This document shows positions 27,992 to 37,299 of a stretch of DNA of 64,000 nucleotides, one piece after another. Every line of letters begins with the position of its first letter. Positions within the stretch are counted from its first letter, which is position 1. The translations under genes were made by a program, and so were the position numbers. The notes beneath the pieces are model-generated. The model was given only the letters and a program-made list of their open reading frames with translations, was not told the DNA's origin and made no database searches. This DNA comes from Lichenicola cladoniae (GTDB lineage: Bacteria > Pseudomonadota > Alphaproteobacteria > Acetobacterales > Acetobacteraceae), in contig NZ_CP053710.1 of assembly GCF_013201075.1 (NCBI RefSeq), forward strand, positions 186,001 through 250,000, in the 5' to 3' direction.

Positions 27992-29201
27992 TGACCCTGC
28001 CCCCTGTAATGCCCTCGTTCTGAGCTAGAATCCGTCACCACGAGACGGATGATGAAGCGATCGAGGTTTACGCAAGAGCAGGTGATAGCGGTGCTGAAGG
28101 AGCACCAAGCTGGGGCGGCGGTAGCTGATCTCTGCCGCAAGCGCGGCATCAGCGATGCGACGTTCTACACGTAACGCTCGAAGTAGGGCGGCATGGAGGT
28201 GTCGGATGCGCGGCGGCTGAAGGCGTTTGAGGACGAGAATGGCAAGCTCAAGAAGCTGCTGGCAGAGTCGATACTGGATGTATCGACTCTGAAAGATTTG
28301 CTCGCAAAAAGCTTCTGACGCCTGGCTCGCGGCGCGCTGCTGTGATCTGGGCAATAGAACAGAAGTGCTATTCGCAGCGTTGCGCGTGCGGGCTCGTTGG
28401 CATGGACCCCAAGACGTTCCGCTATGCCAGCCAACGGCCGGACGACACGCAGGTCCGGCAGCGGTTGCGGGTGTTGGCGGCTGAACGGCGACGGTTAGGC
28501 TACCGGCGACTGCATCTTTTGCTGGAACGAGAGGGCATTCCGTCTAACCACAAGAAGCTGTTTCGGCTCTACCGGCAGGAGAAGCTTGGCGTTCGCAGGC
28601 AGGGCGGACGGAAGCGAGCATTGGGCACGCGATCGCCGATGCTTCTGCCGGAGGCATCGAACCGGCGCTGGTCGCTCGACTTCATATCGGACGCTCTCCC
28701 CAGCGGCCGTCGGTTCCGGGTGATGGCTGTCATGGACGACTTTACCCGGGAGTCCTGGCCCTTGTGGTCGACACGCCGCTCTCTGGGAGACGGGTTGGAC
28801 GTGAACTCGACCACGTCATTGACCTTCGTGGTCGTCCGACAATGATCGTCAGCGACAATGGAACCGAACTGACGTTGAACTCGATCTTGCGCTGGCAGGA
28901 GGTGCCAGCGTGCTGTGGCATTATATCACACCTGGTAAGCCGCAACAGAACGGGTTCAAGGAAAGCTTCAACGGACGGTTCAGAGACGATGGACGCATGC
29001 GTCGATCTGCAACGAGCACTTGTTTAGGAACCTGGTTGCCGCTCGTCGGATCATCGAGGCATGGAGGATCGACTACAACCACAGCCGCCGACACACGAGC
29101 CTCAACGGACTCACCCCAGCAACCTTTGCAACACGTCGCGAGCAGCGGCATACAGAAACAGCATTCTGCTTATGAACGAGGGCACGTGAGGGGCAGGGTC
29201 A
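27992..29201 (+). mobile_element. IS3-family (IS407-type) element, decayed
   Basis: 12-bp inverted ends TGACCCTGCCCC (27992) and GGGGCAGGGTCA (to 29201) bound a 1210-bp element. No clear target duplication. Both reading frames inside carry multiple lesions. Confidence 0.85.
28051..29175 (+). pseudogene. IS407-type OrfA/OrfB transposase, multiply frameshifted
   Basis: OrfA: MKRSRFTQEQVIAVLKEHQA, then two in-frame stops where relatives read FYKWRSKYGG (near 28173 and 28185), then VSDARRLKAFEDENGKLKKLLAES. OrfB starts about 28322 and reads CGLVGMDPKTFRYASQRPDD, GYRRLHLLLEREG, RWSLDFISDALPSGRRFRVM and DDFTRE. It then shifts frame near 28755, 28850, 28900 and 29020 before RHTSLNGLTPATFATRREQ. Inactive. 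Confidence 0.85.
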
Positions 29202-29336
29202 CGGATTACCGCATTGGCAATGAGCGCACGTCCGCAGGCGTGCCAGCCTCAGACCTTGGTGACGCAAATCGCCGGTTTCCGGATGCTGACTAGGACGTGT
29301 GGGTCAGCGCAAGGGCCGCTCCCGACCCTTTGCGAG

Positions 29337-29882
29337 CTACAGCAGAAATCGTGCCATAAAGGCCGCCTTCCCGTATGAGGACGAAGCGGCCCGAGTTTCC
29401 TCCCGCTCGATGACCTCGAAACCGTTCCTTCGCCAGAAACGCGGCGAGCTGCCGACAGCGACGAGCGACATGCTCGTCATGCCGTCCAGTTCGGCCCGCC
29501 GCGCAAGGAGATCAACGGCCTTAGCTCCAAGGTCACCGCCTCTCACTTCCGGCACCAGAGCCAGATCGTGGATGTAAAATGTGTCTGCCCGAACCGGTAG
29601 ACCTCCTAGCAGCGAATTGAGGGGCGGCGGTCGTCCGAAGAACCATGGATGCGCCACAGTGTAGCCCCGGATGCTCCGTCCATCATCGAGCACGAGGCAG
29701 CCCGCCGGATATAGTTTCAGTCGCTCGGCGATGATGGCAGCATCCTCCGGGTAGTCGAGATGGACCGCGTCGCCAACGCGGCCAACGCTGACGAGGTCGG
29801 GTTCCACCATTTTTCTCCAGTGAACGAGACCTACTGCTGCCATGCACTCATCCTGCGCCGAGAAATATCGAGTTTCCACCAA
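29337..29882 (-). CDS. GNAT-family N-acetyltransferase
   Basis: 181 residues. The core from about 30 to 165 shows FYIHDLALVPEVRGGDLGAKAVDLL (beta4 and the acetyl-CoA P-loop, R-G-x-x-L-G-type) and SLVAVGSSPRFWRRNGFEV (last strands, FWxRxGF). The start is uncertain: GTG/ATG candidates at 29882 and at MVEPDLVSVG about 24 codons later. Transfers acetyl from acetyl-CoA to an unknown amine. Its position next to the arginine decarboxylase, in the same direction and 118 bp downstream, could hint at polyamine or agmatine acetylation, but this is only context. Confidence 0.85.
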   Translation of the reverse strand: MVETRYFSAQDECMAAVGLVHWRKMVEPDLVSVGRVGDAVHLDYPEDAAIIAERLKLYPAGCLVLDDGRSIRGYTVAHPWFFGRPPPLNSLLGGLPVRADTFYIHDLALVPEVRGGDLGAKAVDLLARRAELDGMTSMSLVAVGSSPRFWRRNGFEVIEREETRAASSSYGKAAFMARFLL

Positions 29883-30000
29883 TTCCAGCGATAGCGGCTA
29901 CCACGGTGCTTGTTAGCTAAGTTGTCTTTCTGCACGGCTTCGGCACGCCGCGTCTAAACCTTAGGAGCTGTGGCGGCCTGAGACGTATGCCGGAGTTGCA

Positions 30001-32343
30001 TCATCCTACTGCAGGAACTGCTGAGGGCCGTGTTGTGGCTGTCAGGCACAGTATCCGATAGCAACCATCGACGACTTCGACGCCATGGATATCATGCGTA
30101 AAGCTTGGGTGCTGCCGGTCATACGCCTCCAGCGCCCGGAGGTAGCTAAGGACTACACCGTCGTCTGCGCCAATGCCCTCACCCGGCATGAGCAGCGGTA
30201 TTCCTGGCGGGTACGGGACCACCGCGGTGGCAACGGTCCGTTGCGCGATATGATCAAGCGCTACGGCTTCCACGTTACCCCGCACCAGGCTCTCGTAGGC
30301 ACCGCTGGGGTTCACCTCGGGACGCGGGAGCGTTGAGAAGGCCATGTCTAGCAGCTTCAAGGTTTGCAGCTCACGCATGGTGCCGAACATCGCGTCTCCG
30401 ACGTCTTTCAGTCCCATCCCTTCGTAGGTTTTGGGATTGGCCGCCGCAAGCCGCGGCAGGACTTGGAGCAGCGGCGCGTTCGCATCGTAGTCGCGCTTGA
30501 ACCCAAGAAAAGCGCTGACCAACGTTCCCCACTTCCCCTTCGTAATACCGATGGAGAATAGGAACAGGATAGTGAAATCTGTTGTCTTCTCGACCTCGAT
30601 GCCCTGTTGGTCTAGGTAGGCCGTGACGAGCGGCGCTGGGATGCCATGCTTGGCCATCCGGCCATCACCCTCCACCCCTGGCGTCAGGATGGACACCTTA
30701 ATCGGGTCGAGCATGCAATACCCGTCCTCAAGCGCGCCGAAACCGTGCCAGAGCTCGTCCGGATGCAACACCCAGCAGTCGGGATCCGTTACCAGTTGCT
30801 CAGGAGACGCCGCGTAAAACGGCACTGACACGCCACTCACCGCATCATGAACTGACTGGGGCTGCCAGCCGTCGAAGAACCATTCGCCTTGTTTGGCGAA
30901 GTCGGAGCTGAGCCTCGCCATCACCTGACGAAAGGCAACCGCCTCGCAGATCGACTCCGTAGTCAGGTGTTCGCCGCCCGCGCCGTCCATCATCGCGGCG
31001 CTTACATCATTAGAAGCTATGATCGCGTATTGCGGCGAGGTCGAAGCATGCATCATGAAGGCCTCGTTGAAGCGGCTATGGCTTATGGGATTCCGGCCGT
31101 CGCGCACATGAATCATCGACGCCTGCGAGAGCGCCGCGAGCAACTTGTGTGTAGACTGGGTCGCAAAGATCGTCGGCCTTGTCGCCCCGTGTGCTTCCGA
31201 AGCACCGTTCATTGCGAAGCGCTGCCGATAAATCGGGTTGAAGCGCGCATAACCGTACCAGGCTTCATCGAAATGCAGTCGATCAACGCCGCCGTCCAGA
31301 ATTTCCTCAACCCGCGTTACATTGTAGCAAAGCCCGTCATAAGTTGAGTTCGTTATCACTACGTGTGCCGGCTTCGGATCAATCCCCTCATGAACCAGCG
31401 GATTCTCGGTAATGAGTTGCCGCACGAAAGCTGGTGCAAGACTTGCCGCGTGAATTGGGCCAATAATTCCATAACGATTCCGCGATGGCATCAAATAGGT
31501 CGGGATCGCGCCGCTCAGGGTCATCCCGTGCTCGACAGACTTGTGACAGTTTCGGTCGCAGAGCGCCACTTGGTCCCGCGTGACGCTGGCCGTGAGGATG
31601 ATGCGGTTGGACGTTGAGGATCCGTTGGTGACGTAGTATGTGCGGTGTGCCCCGAACACACCGGCCGCATAACGCTCGCTGTCGCCGATCGGGCCGGAGT
31701 GATCGAGCAGAGAGCCAAGCTCGCCGACGGAAATCGATAAGTCGGATCGAAGCAAGTTCTCACCGAAGAACTCAAAGAACGCCCGCCCGGCAGGCGATTT
31801 AAGGAAGGCGACGCCGCCGGTATGACCTGGGGTATGCCACGAGTACTCGTACACCTTGGCGAAACGCACCAGCGCTCCGAACATAGGTGGCAGTAGATGT
31901 TCTCGATAGCGCTCAGTTGCAGCGACAATGCGTCCGCTGATAAAGTCGGGCGTATCCTCGAGCAGCCAGATAAAGTCGTTGCTCTGCTGCATGACCGCAA
32001 GCGGAACTGCGGCAATGGCGCTGCGATCCGCAATGAGGAAGATTGGTAACCGGTTATTGTGCTCCCGGATGCGTACGAGGACTCTGGACGCGCTCTCATG
32101 ACCGACCTCGCCCGCTAGGTCCCAGTCGAGCAGGACGCACTGAATCGAGGCGTCGGAGGCCGTGAGGGCGCCGCCTTCGGTAGCCGAGCTTGCTCGAACA
32201 ATATCTACATCACGGCTTTCCAGTTCGGAAATCAGCCGCCGGGCCGCCGCGCCGGTAGCAGTGTCCCTGGTTAACTCATCGTGGATGATAAGGATCCTAA
32301 GTCCAAGTCGCCAACCGGGTTGCGTTGTCACCGCGATCTCCAA
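30001..32343 (-). CDS. adiA: PLP-dependent Orn/Lys/Arg decarboxylase, probably arginine-specific
   Basis: 780 residues, the usual size of fold-type-I inducible decarboxylases. An N-terminal response-regulator-like wing domain (1-145: LGLRILIIHDELT, VLLDWDLAGE) precedes the catalytic core (HTPGHTGGVAFLKSPAGR, HFDEAWYGYARFNPIY) with the PLP lysine at K400 in STHKLLAALSQASM. Such enzymes consume a cytoplasmic proton per amino acid. Arginine is inferred from the neighbours (antiporter, pyruvoyl arginine decarboxylase, agmatine deiminase, carbamoylputrescine amidase); lysine or ornithine cannot be excluded from the sequence. It lies 64 bp downstream of the porin gene on the same strand, so it is probably controlled from the divergent promoter region at 33.8-34.2 kb. 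Confidence 0.9.
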   Translation of the reverse strand: MEIAVTTQPGWRLGLRILIIHDELTRDTATGAAARRLISELESRDVDIVRASSATEGGALTASDASIQCVLLDWDLAGEVGHESASRVLVRIREHNNRLPIFLIADRSAIAAVPLAVMQQSNDFIWLLEDTPDFISGRIVAATERYREHLLPPMFGALVRFAKVYEYSWHTPGHTGGVAFLKSPAGRAFFEFFGENLLRSDLSISVGELGSLLDHSGPIGDSERYAAGVFGAHRTYYVTNGSSTSNRIILTASVTRDQVALCDRNCHKSVEHGMTLSGAIPTYLMPSRNRYGIIGPIHAASLAPAFVRQLITENPLVHEGIDPKPAHVVITNSTYDGLCYNVTRVEEILDGGVDRLHFDEAWYGYARFNPIYRQRFAMNGASEAHGATRPTIFATQSTHKLLAALSQASMIHVRDGRNPISHSRFNEAFMMHASTSPQYAIIASNDVSAAMMDGAGGEHLTTESICEAVAFRQVMARLSSDFAKQGEWFFDGWQPQSVHDAVSGVSVPFYAASPEQLVTDPDCWVLHPDELWHGFGALEDGYCMLDPIKVSILTPGVEGDGRMAKHGIPAPLVTAYLDQQGIEVEKTTDFTILFLFSIGITKGKWGTLVSAFLGFKRDYDANAPLLQVLPRLAAANPKTYEGMGLKDVGDAMFGTMRELQTLKLLDMAFSTLPRPEVNPSGAYESLVRGNVEAVALDHIAQRTVATAVVPYPPGIPLLMPGEGIGADDGVVLSYLRALEAYDRQHPSFTHDIHGVEVVDGCYRILCLTATTRPSAVPAVG

Positions 32344-32407
32344 AAGAAAGTTCTGCCCCGCTCCGGCACCGGATCAAGCGATGTCCCGGCCCGGCGCATT
32401 GCGCATG

Positions 32408-33814
32408 TCAAAATAGAAAGCCAGCGCCGAGAGCTGCCGTCGCTTGATCTCGACCACTTCCTTTTGAGCCGTAGCCAATACCATCGCCGATGTCGATCAG
32501 GCGCAAGACGCCGAGACTTGCACGAACGAAGAGATACTTTCTTTGCCAAGTCGGGCTAATCGAGAGGCCGACTCCCTTTGAGCGCGGATTGATAAACCAA
32601 AGATCGGGCCCGTTGCTTGAGAAACACTCGGCCCAGGCACCGATGGACCACGGCGATTTCCCGAACTTATAATCTGCAAAAAGCGCGGCCCCTAGGTTGC
32701 CCGACGCCTTATCAAGACCGATTTTGTGGTCTATCTTTGCATAAACATACTGCACCTCCGGTACAAGCGTAAGGTTGCCCTTTGTAAAACTGTAATATGC
32801 GCCGATCATATTAGAGTTCACGAGCGCGGCTGCAGACGTAGGGCCCGATCCGACAAATGACCGACTGTATGGAAGAGATGCCGAACCGTAAAAATGTGCG
32901 CCCGGATTCGTTCGGCCAAGATTCGATGCGCCATAGATGTTGAGTGAGTTATCGCTATTGAGCGTATAGGTTACAAGAGCCTGAGCAAAATTCCATACAC
33001 CGGTATCGAAGCCGTCACCGAAGATGGCTTTTACGGTAATCGCTCCGATTTTATAAGTCGCGGTCACGCCAACGCTCTTAGAGTTCTGGACGTAGAATAT
33101 ATCGGTCGTAAGAAGGTCTGTGTTGTTCCAGTCGAGTGTCGACTCGTAGCCCTCCACTGAACCAACCAGACCTGCAGAAATCTTGAAGTTTGAGGTCGGC
33201 GCGATAATAAGAGAACCAGCGTACAATGGGCCGGTCGAGAGCGTCTGCACCGAGGAGCGTGACGGCTCGGTGCCTAAAGTTAGCGACGTCGTGGATCCCA
33301 TCTGGACCGTGAACTGTATCAGCCCGTCCGACTTACGCAGCCGGATCAACCCGTTCAAGAACTCGTCTCCAAAGGACCTATCGGTGCCTAGCAGGCCGGG
33401 CCTTGCGGCGTCGCCGGTTCCCGATAAAGCGTACGTATAGCCGGTCATGCCACCTGAAATCTGAAGCGGTCCGAGCGGACCGGCGTCGAACGTGATCGGT
33501 GACGCTCCGTCAAAAGCGAAGGCTTTTCCTACCGTCATCCGCATGGCGCAGGTGCCGACGCCAAGATACAACATCGCGATCGCCGTCAACTTCCCTGGGT
33601 TTGCGAATGACTGCGGCAGATGTCGCATCGCCGACGAACGGGACAGCTTGCTCACCGCCGCCTGTCTATTGTCGGCTCCATAACCACGAAAAAGGGTCGA
33701 AAGAGACGCGCCCAGCGGATCGTCATCGGTATCCTGGCCAGTCGTCATAGACGAGAAGTCGGTGGACACCTTGTTGCGACCTGTGCCCAGAACAAGTTCC
33801 ATGAATCCGCGCAC
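32408..33814 (-). CDS. Outer-membrane beta-barrel porin (OmpL-like), AaxA-like by context
   Basis: 468 residues from a GTG at 33814 that has an AAAGG ribosome site 7 nt upstream. A normal signal peptide only appears after residue 63 (MRHLPQSFANPGKLTAIAMLYLGVG...KAFA), so either the start at 33628 is used or there is an unusual 62-residue extension. The rest alternates beta-strands (LIQFTVQMGSTTSLTLG, FKISAGLVGSVEGYES, NLTLVPEVQYVYAKI) and ends LGAGFLF with the terminal Phe of a barrel. In Chlamydia the aaxABC acid-resistance set pairs an arginine porin with the same antiporter and decarboxylase types found next door. Divergent from the antiporter gene. Confidence 0.78.
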   Translation of the reverse strand: MRGFMELVLGTGRNKVSTDFSSMTTGQDTDDDPLGASLSTLFRGYGADNRQAAVSKLSRSSAMRHLPQSFANPGKLTAIAMLYLGVGTCAMRMTVGKAFAFDGASPITFDAGPLGPLQISGGMTGYTYALSGTGDAARPGLLGTDRSFGDEFLNGLIRLRKSDGLIQFTVQMGSTTSLTLGTEPSRSSVQTLSTGPLYAGSLIIAPTSNFKISAGLVGSVEGYESTLDWNNTDLLTTDIFYVQNSKSVGVTATYKIGAITVKAIFGDGFDTGVWNFAQALVTYTLNSDNSLNIYGASNLGRTNPGAHFYGSASLPYSRSFVGSGPTSAAALVNSNMIGAYYSFTKGNLTLVPEVQYVYAKIDHKIGLDKASGNLGAALFADYKFGKSPWSIGAWAECFSSNGPDLWFINPRSKGVGLSISPTWQRKYLFVRASLGVLRLIDIGDGIGYGSKGSGRDQATAALGAGFLF

Positions 33815-33923
33815 GAATCGACCTTTCTAACCTAGCAGTCGAACTGACCGTGAGCTACTAGTATGTTCAGCTACGATCTCTATAGACATCCCTATACTGA
33901 TAAACTGCGATCTGCCTAAGGTT

Positions 33924-33938
33924 CGGGAACTACCTACT
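33924..33938 (-). promoter_or_regulatory. 15-bp motif site A (porin/decarboxylase direction)
   Basis: GTAGGTAGTTCCCGA on the minus strand, one mismatch to the consensus GTAGGTAGTTTCCGA. Lies 110 bp before the porin GTG and is oriented toward it. Pairs divergently with site B. Confidence 0.7.
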
Positions 33939-33991
33939 TAGATACGCTCCCCTCGCTCCCGCAGCCGCCCCTGCATTACGATCGACTCGAA

Positions 33992-34006
33992 GTAAGTAGA
34001 TTCCGA
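33992..34006 (+). promoter_or_regulatory. 15-bp motif site B (antiporter direction)
   Basis: GTAAGTAGATTCCGA, two mismatches to the consensus, oriented toward the antiporter operon and about 244 bp upstream of its leader. A long 5' untranslated region would be implied if it is the promoter site. Confidence 0.65.
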
Positions 34007-34249
34007 ACGTTGTCGCGGGGTAGCTTAAGGCGTTTTCTGTTCCGGGGAGCTACGCATCTCATAGCTAGCACAGGCCGCTTGACGCTGCACGTACCGGCTT
34101 TCGTTGTCTGCGCATACGTCTCTCGTGGGAATGATCAGAAACGACAGAATCCTGTGGCTTTAGTAACGTGTACTGGCGGTGTCTGGCATCGCCCGCTCAG
34201 TCAGTTCGTGAGCACTATCTCTTCGGGCCATCGAAAGGAATACGATCCC

Positions 34250-34273
34250 ATGAATATTATTAGACTACGATGA
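34250..34273 (+). CDS. Seven-residue leader peptide coupled to the antiporter gene
   Basis: ATG at 34250 has a strong AAAGGAA ribosome site at 34234-34240 (9-nt spacing) and encodes MNIIRLR. Its TGA overlaps the antiporter ATG (ATGA). The antiporter start has no ribosome site of its own, so translation is probably coupled through this leader. Two of seven residues are Arg, the presumed substrate of the operon. Confidence 0.5.
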   Translation: MNIIRLR

Positions 34274-35760
34274 CTGCGGCCACCACAAAATCGCCCGTCA
34301 CGTTTGCAGCTTCCACTTCTAAACCGGAAGGTCCGGCCGATCGGAAGCTGGGGCTTGTTCTGCTCAGCGGCATCGTCATCAGCTCGATGATCGGCGGTGG
34401 AACGTTCAACCTTCCTCAGAACATGGCGCAGAAAGCGGGGCTTGCCGCGATCTGCATTGCTTGGGCAATGACGCTGGTCGGCATGTACTTCCTGGCGAAT
34501 AGCTTCCGGATTCTTGCTGACAAGCGGCCAGATCTGAAAGCCGGCATTTACTCGTACGCACGGGCTGGCTTCGGCTCGTTCGCCGGATTTCAGATGTCCT
34601 GGGGATATTGGCTCAGTTCGGTTTTTGGCAATGTTGCCTTCGCCGTGTTGATCATGCAGATCCTAGGCTACTTCTTCCCGATCTTTGCGACCGGACAGAA
34701 TTGGCCTTCTATCATCGGCGCGTCACTGCTGATCTGGGTGATGTGCGGCATTGTGCTGCTAGGCGTCAAGCGTACCGCCCTACTGAACGTAATGGCCAGC
34801 GTGCTCAACATCACGTCGATACTAGCAGCGCTCGTAGTTATGGCGTTTTTCGTTAGCGGTGGCATGTTCGCGTTCGACATCTGGGGTCGGGCTGGGCATC
34901 TCGGGAGCGTCTTCACCCAAGTAAAGAGCACCATGCTGGTAACGCTCTGGGTGTTCATCGGGATCGAAGCCGCAGTCGTCGTCTCGGGACGAGCGCGCTC
35001 CATGTCAAGCGTCGGACCAGCCACCTTCATCGGCCTCGGCGTCTGCACGGTGCTATACTCAGTGTTATCGATCCTGCCATTCGGGATCATGCACCAGGAT
35101 GCGCTAGCTAAGCTCGCCAATCCCTCCGCCGCCTATGTATTACAGGCCGTGGTGGGACATTGGGGAGCCGCCTTCGTAAACGTTTCCCTGCTGCTGTCAG
35201 TGTTGAGTTGCTGGCTTGCCTGGACCATCCTAGTCGCGGAGTTGCCGCTGGAAGGCGCAAAAGGGGGCGTATTCCCGAAATTTCTTGCCAATGAAAATCG
35301 CTTTCATGCGCCCGCTCCGTCACTGGTGGTTTCGTCGGTTGCGATGCAGGCATCGCTGTTTGTGGTGCTCTTTGCCCATAACGCGTGGTTGTGGTTGGTA
35401 GATATTACGGGCGTTATGATCCTTCCGCCGTATTTCGCCAGCACGCTGTACCTAAGCGTCTACGCTGCGAACCCCGCTTATGTTGCCACTCACTCCGAAT
35501 CCCGGCGCAACGCCCTGGTGACCGGCATTCTGGGGTCGATCTACGCGGCGTGGCTACTTTATGCCGCCGGTGCAGAGTTCATCCTGATGTCCACCATCAT
35601 ATTTTCGATCGGTGTGCCAGTCTTCTGGTGGGCGCGTCACGATCACGCGCCCGGCGAGCCGGTCTTCACCAGACGCGAGAAAATTGCCACCTTCTTGCTG
35701 TTGACAATCGGTATCTTGTCCATTGGACTTTTCGCCACGGGCGTGATCAGCGTCACCTGA
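34270..35760 (+). CDS. APC-family basic amino acid/agmatine antiporter (ArcD/AaxC-like)
   Basis: 496 residues with about 12 membrane helices. The first helix carries LVLLSGIVISSMIGGGTFNLPQNMA, the substrate-binding GxG-type break of APC transporters, and the family-typical FGSFAGFQMSWGYWLSSVFGNVAFAV follows. It should exchange external arginine for internal agmatine across the inner membrane. It is the first large gene of an operon with pyruvoyl arginine decarboxylase, carbamoylputrescine amidase and agmatine deiminase. An arginine:ornithine exchange role is possible from sequence alone but fits the neighbours less well. It lacks its own ribosome site (see leader peptide). Confidence 0.88.
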   Translation: MTAATTKSPVTFAASTSKPEGPADRKLGLVLLSGIVISSMIGGGTFNLPQNMAQKAGLAAICIAWAMTLVGMYFLANSFRILADKRPDLKAGIYSYARAGFGSFAGFQMSWGYWLSSVFGNVAFAVLIMQILGYFFPIFATGQNWPSIIGASLLIWVMCGIVLLGVKRTALLNVMASVLNITSILAALVVMAFFVSGGMFAFDIWGRAGHLGSVFTQVKSTMLVTLWVFIGIEAAVVVSGRARSMSSVGPATFIGLGVCTVLYSVLSILPFGIMHQDALAKLANPSAAYVLQAVVGHWGAAFVNVSLLLSVLSCWLAWTILVAELPLEGAKGGVFPKFLANENRFHAPAPSLVVSSVAMQASLFVVLFAHNAWLWLVDITGVMILPPYFASTLYLSVYAANPAYVATHSESRRNALVTGILGSIYAAWLLYAAGAEFILMSTIIFSIGVPVFWWARHDHAPGEPVFTRREKIATFLLLTIGILSIGLFATGVISVT

Positions 35761-35802
35761 GCGACTGTCCTAAACCCTGAAACTCTATTAAAGGCTTTCC
35801 AC

Positions 35803-36384
35803 ATGACTCTAGGCACCCGCTTCCCGACGCTGGGGTTCACCACCGGCGGCACTGGTGAGGCCAATGATGGAATTCCTCCCCAGCCTTACGAGACCTTTTG
35901 CTATGACTCAGCGTTGCTTGACGCCAAGATCCACAACTTCAACATCATTCCTTATACGTCGGTGCTCCCCAAAGAAATCTTTGGGCGAATTGTGCCGGTA
36001 GAGCAAGTAAAGCGACATTTCCACCATGGCGCCGTGCTGGAGGTGATCATGGCGGCGACGGGTGCGCAGCTCAGCGAGCATCGCGCGATCGCGACAGGCC
36101 TCGGTATCTGCTGGGGTAAGGACTCGAAGGGCGAGCTGATCGGCGGCTGGGTAGCTGAGTATGTCGAATACTTTCAAACACCCATCGATGACGGCATTGC
36201 CGAGGCACATGCCCACATGTGGCTGACCAAGTCGCTGAATCATGAGCTGAGTCTACGTGGTATAGAGAAGCACAGCGAGTTCAAGTTCTGGCATAACTTC
36301 CTTAATCTTACCCAGCCCTATGGCTACTGTCTGACAGCCATGGGATTTTTAAACTTCGACTACGCAGAGGCGGTCACGGTTTAG
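35803..36384 (+). CDS. Pyruvoyl-dependent arginine decarboxylase (AaxB-like)
   Basis: 193 residues. The self-cleavage site is in [14 protein letters not shown]: Thr52-Ser53, where Ser53 would become the pyruvoyl group of the alpha chain. [40 protein letters not shown] and [17 protein letters not shown] follow, as in PvlArgDC proteins. A Thr-Ser junction is the form I recall for Chlamydia AaxB. Converts arginine to agmatine and CO2. The ribosome site AAAGG precedes the ATG by about 8 nt. It is the second, non-homologous decarboxylase of the locus and sits directly between antiporter and agmatine-degrading genes, so it is probably the dedicated partner of this operon. Confidence 0.9.
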   Translation: MTLGTRFPTLGFTTGGTGEANDGIPPQPYETFCYDSALLDAKIHNFNIIPYTSVLPKEIFGRIVPVEQVKRHFHHGAVLEVIMAATGAQLSEHRAIATGLGICWGKDSKGELIGGWVAEYVEYFQTPIDDGIAEAHAHMWLTKSLNHELSLRGIEKHSEFKFWHNFLNLTQPYGYCLTAMGFLNFDYAEAVTV

Positions 36385-36398
36385 CGGAAGGACAGTCC

Positions 36399-37298
36399 AT
36401 GACACGCGTTGTCACCGTGGCTGCCACGCAAATGCGCTGCAGCTGGGATATAGACGACAACATCCGCCGCGCCGAAGGACTTGTACGGGCTGCGCACGCC
36501 AAGGGGGCCCAAATCATCCTGCTTCAGGAACTCTTTGGGACGCCGTATTTTTGCATCGATCAGGACTTGTCTCACCTGACACTGGCGCAGCCGGCCGACG
36601 ACAGCCGGCTGATCCAGCATTTTCAGGCGTTGGCAGCGGAACTGCACGTGGTCTTGCCGCTTAGCTTTTTCGAAAAGGCGAATCGCGCCTACTTCAACTC
36701 GCTCGCAATGATTGATGCAGACGGCGCAATATTGGGCGTTTATCGCAAAACCCATATTCCCAATGACAACGGCTACCAGGAGAAGCAGTTCTTTACGCCT
36801 GGGGACACCGGCTTCCAGGTCTGGGATACCGCCTTTGCCCGTATCGGTGTCGGAATCTGTTGGGATCAGTGGTTCCCGGAGACACAACGTAGTCTTTCTC
36901 TCCTAGGCGCTGAGCTCATCTTCCATCCCACTGCCATCGGCTCGGAACCCGGGGTGGCTACCTATGACAGCCAGCCGCATTGGACGCGCGTGCAGCAAGG
37001 CGCCGCCGGCGCAAATCTCACGCCGGTGATCGTTTCCAACCGCATCGGTACGGAGACGAGCAAGACCGCCTCCAACCTGTCGTTGACCTTTTACGGTTCG
37101 GCGTTCATTGCCGATCAAACCGGCGCGTTGGTGGCGCAGGGCGACCGCGTTACCGAGGGGGTACAGGTGCACAGCTTCGATCTGGATGCCATTGCCGTGC
37201 AACGCGACTGGTGGGGCGTCTTTCGCGATCGTCGTCCAGGCATGTATCGCACGCTATTGACGTCAGACGGTGTCCACGCCGTCGATGGCGGGATCTGA
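36399..37298 (+). CDS. aguB: N-carbamoylputrescine amidase
   Basis: 299 residues of the nitrilase superfamily with the catalytic triad E44 (LLQELFG), K117 (YRKTHIPND) and C154 (GICWDQWFPE). The IPNDNGYQEKQFFTPGDTGF and HPTAIGSEP segments are those of the plant/bacterial AguB (CPA) branch. Hydrolyses N-carbamoylputrescine to putrescine, CO2 and ammonia. Starts 15 bp after the decarboxylase stop and ends 1 bp before the next gene's GTG, so clearly in the same operon. Confidence 0.93.
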   Translation: MTRVVTVAATQMRCSWDIDDNIRRAEGLVRAAHAKGAQIILLQELFGTPYFCIDQDLSHLTLAQPADDSRLIQHFQALAAELHVVLPLSFFEKANRAYFNSLAMIDADGAILGVYRKTHIPNDNGYQEKQFFTPGDTGFQVWDTAFARIGVGICWDQWFPETQRSLSLLGAELIFHPTAIGSEPGVATYDSQPHWTRVQQGAAGANLTPVIVSNRIGTETSKTASNLSLTFYGSAFIADQTGALVAQGDRVTEGVQVHSFDLDAIAVQRDWWGVFRDRRPGMYRTLLTSDGVHAVDGGI

Positions 37299-37299
37299 G

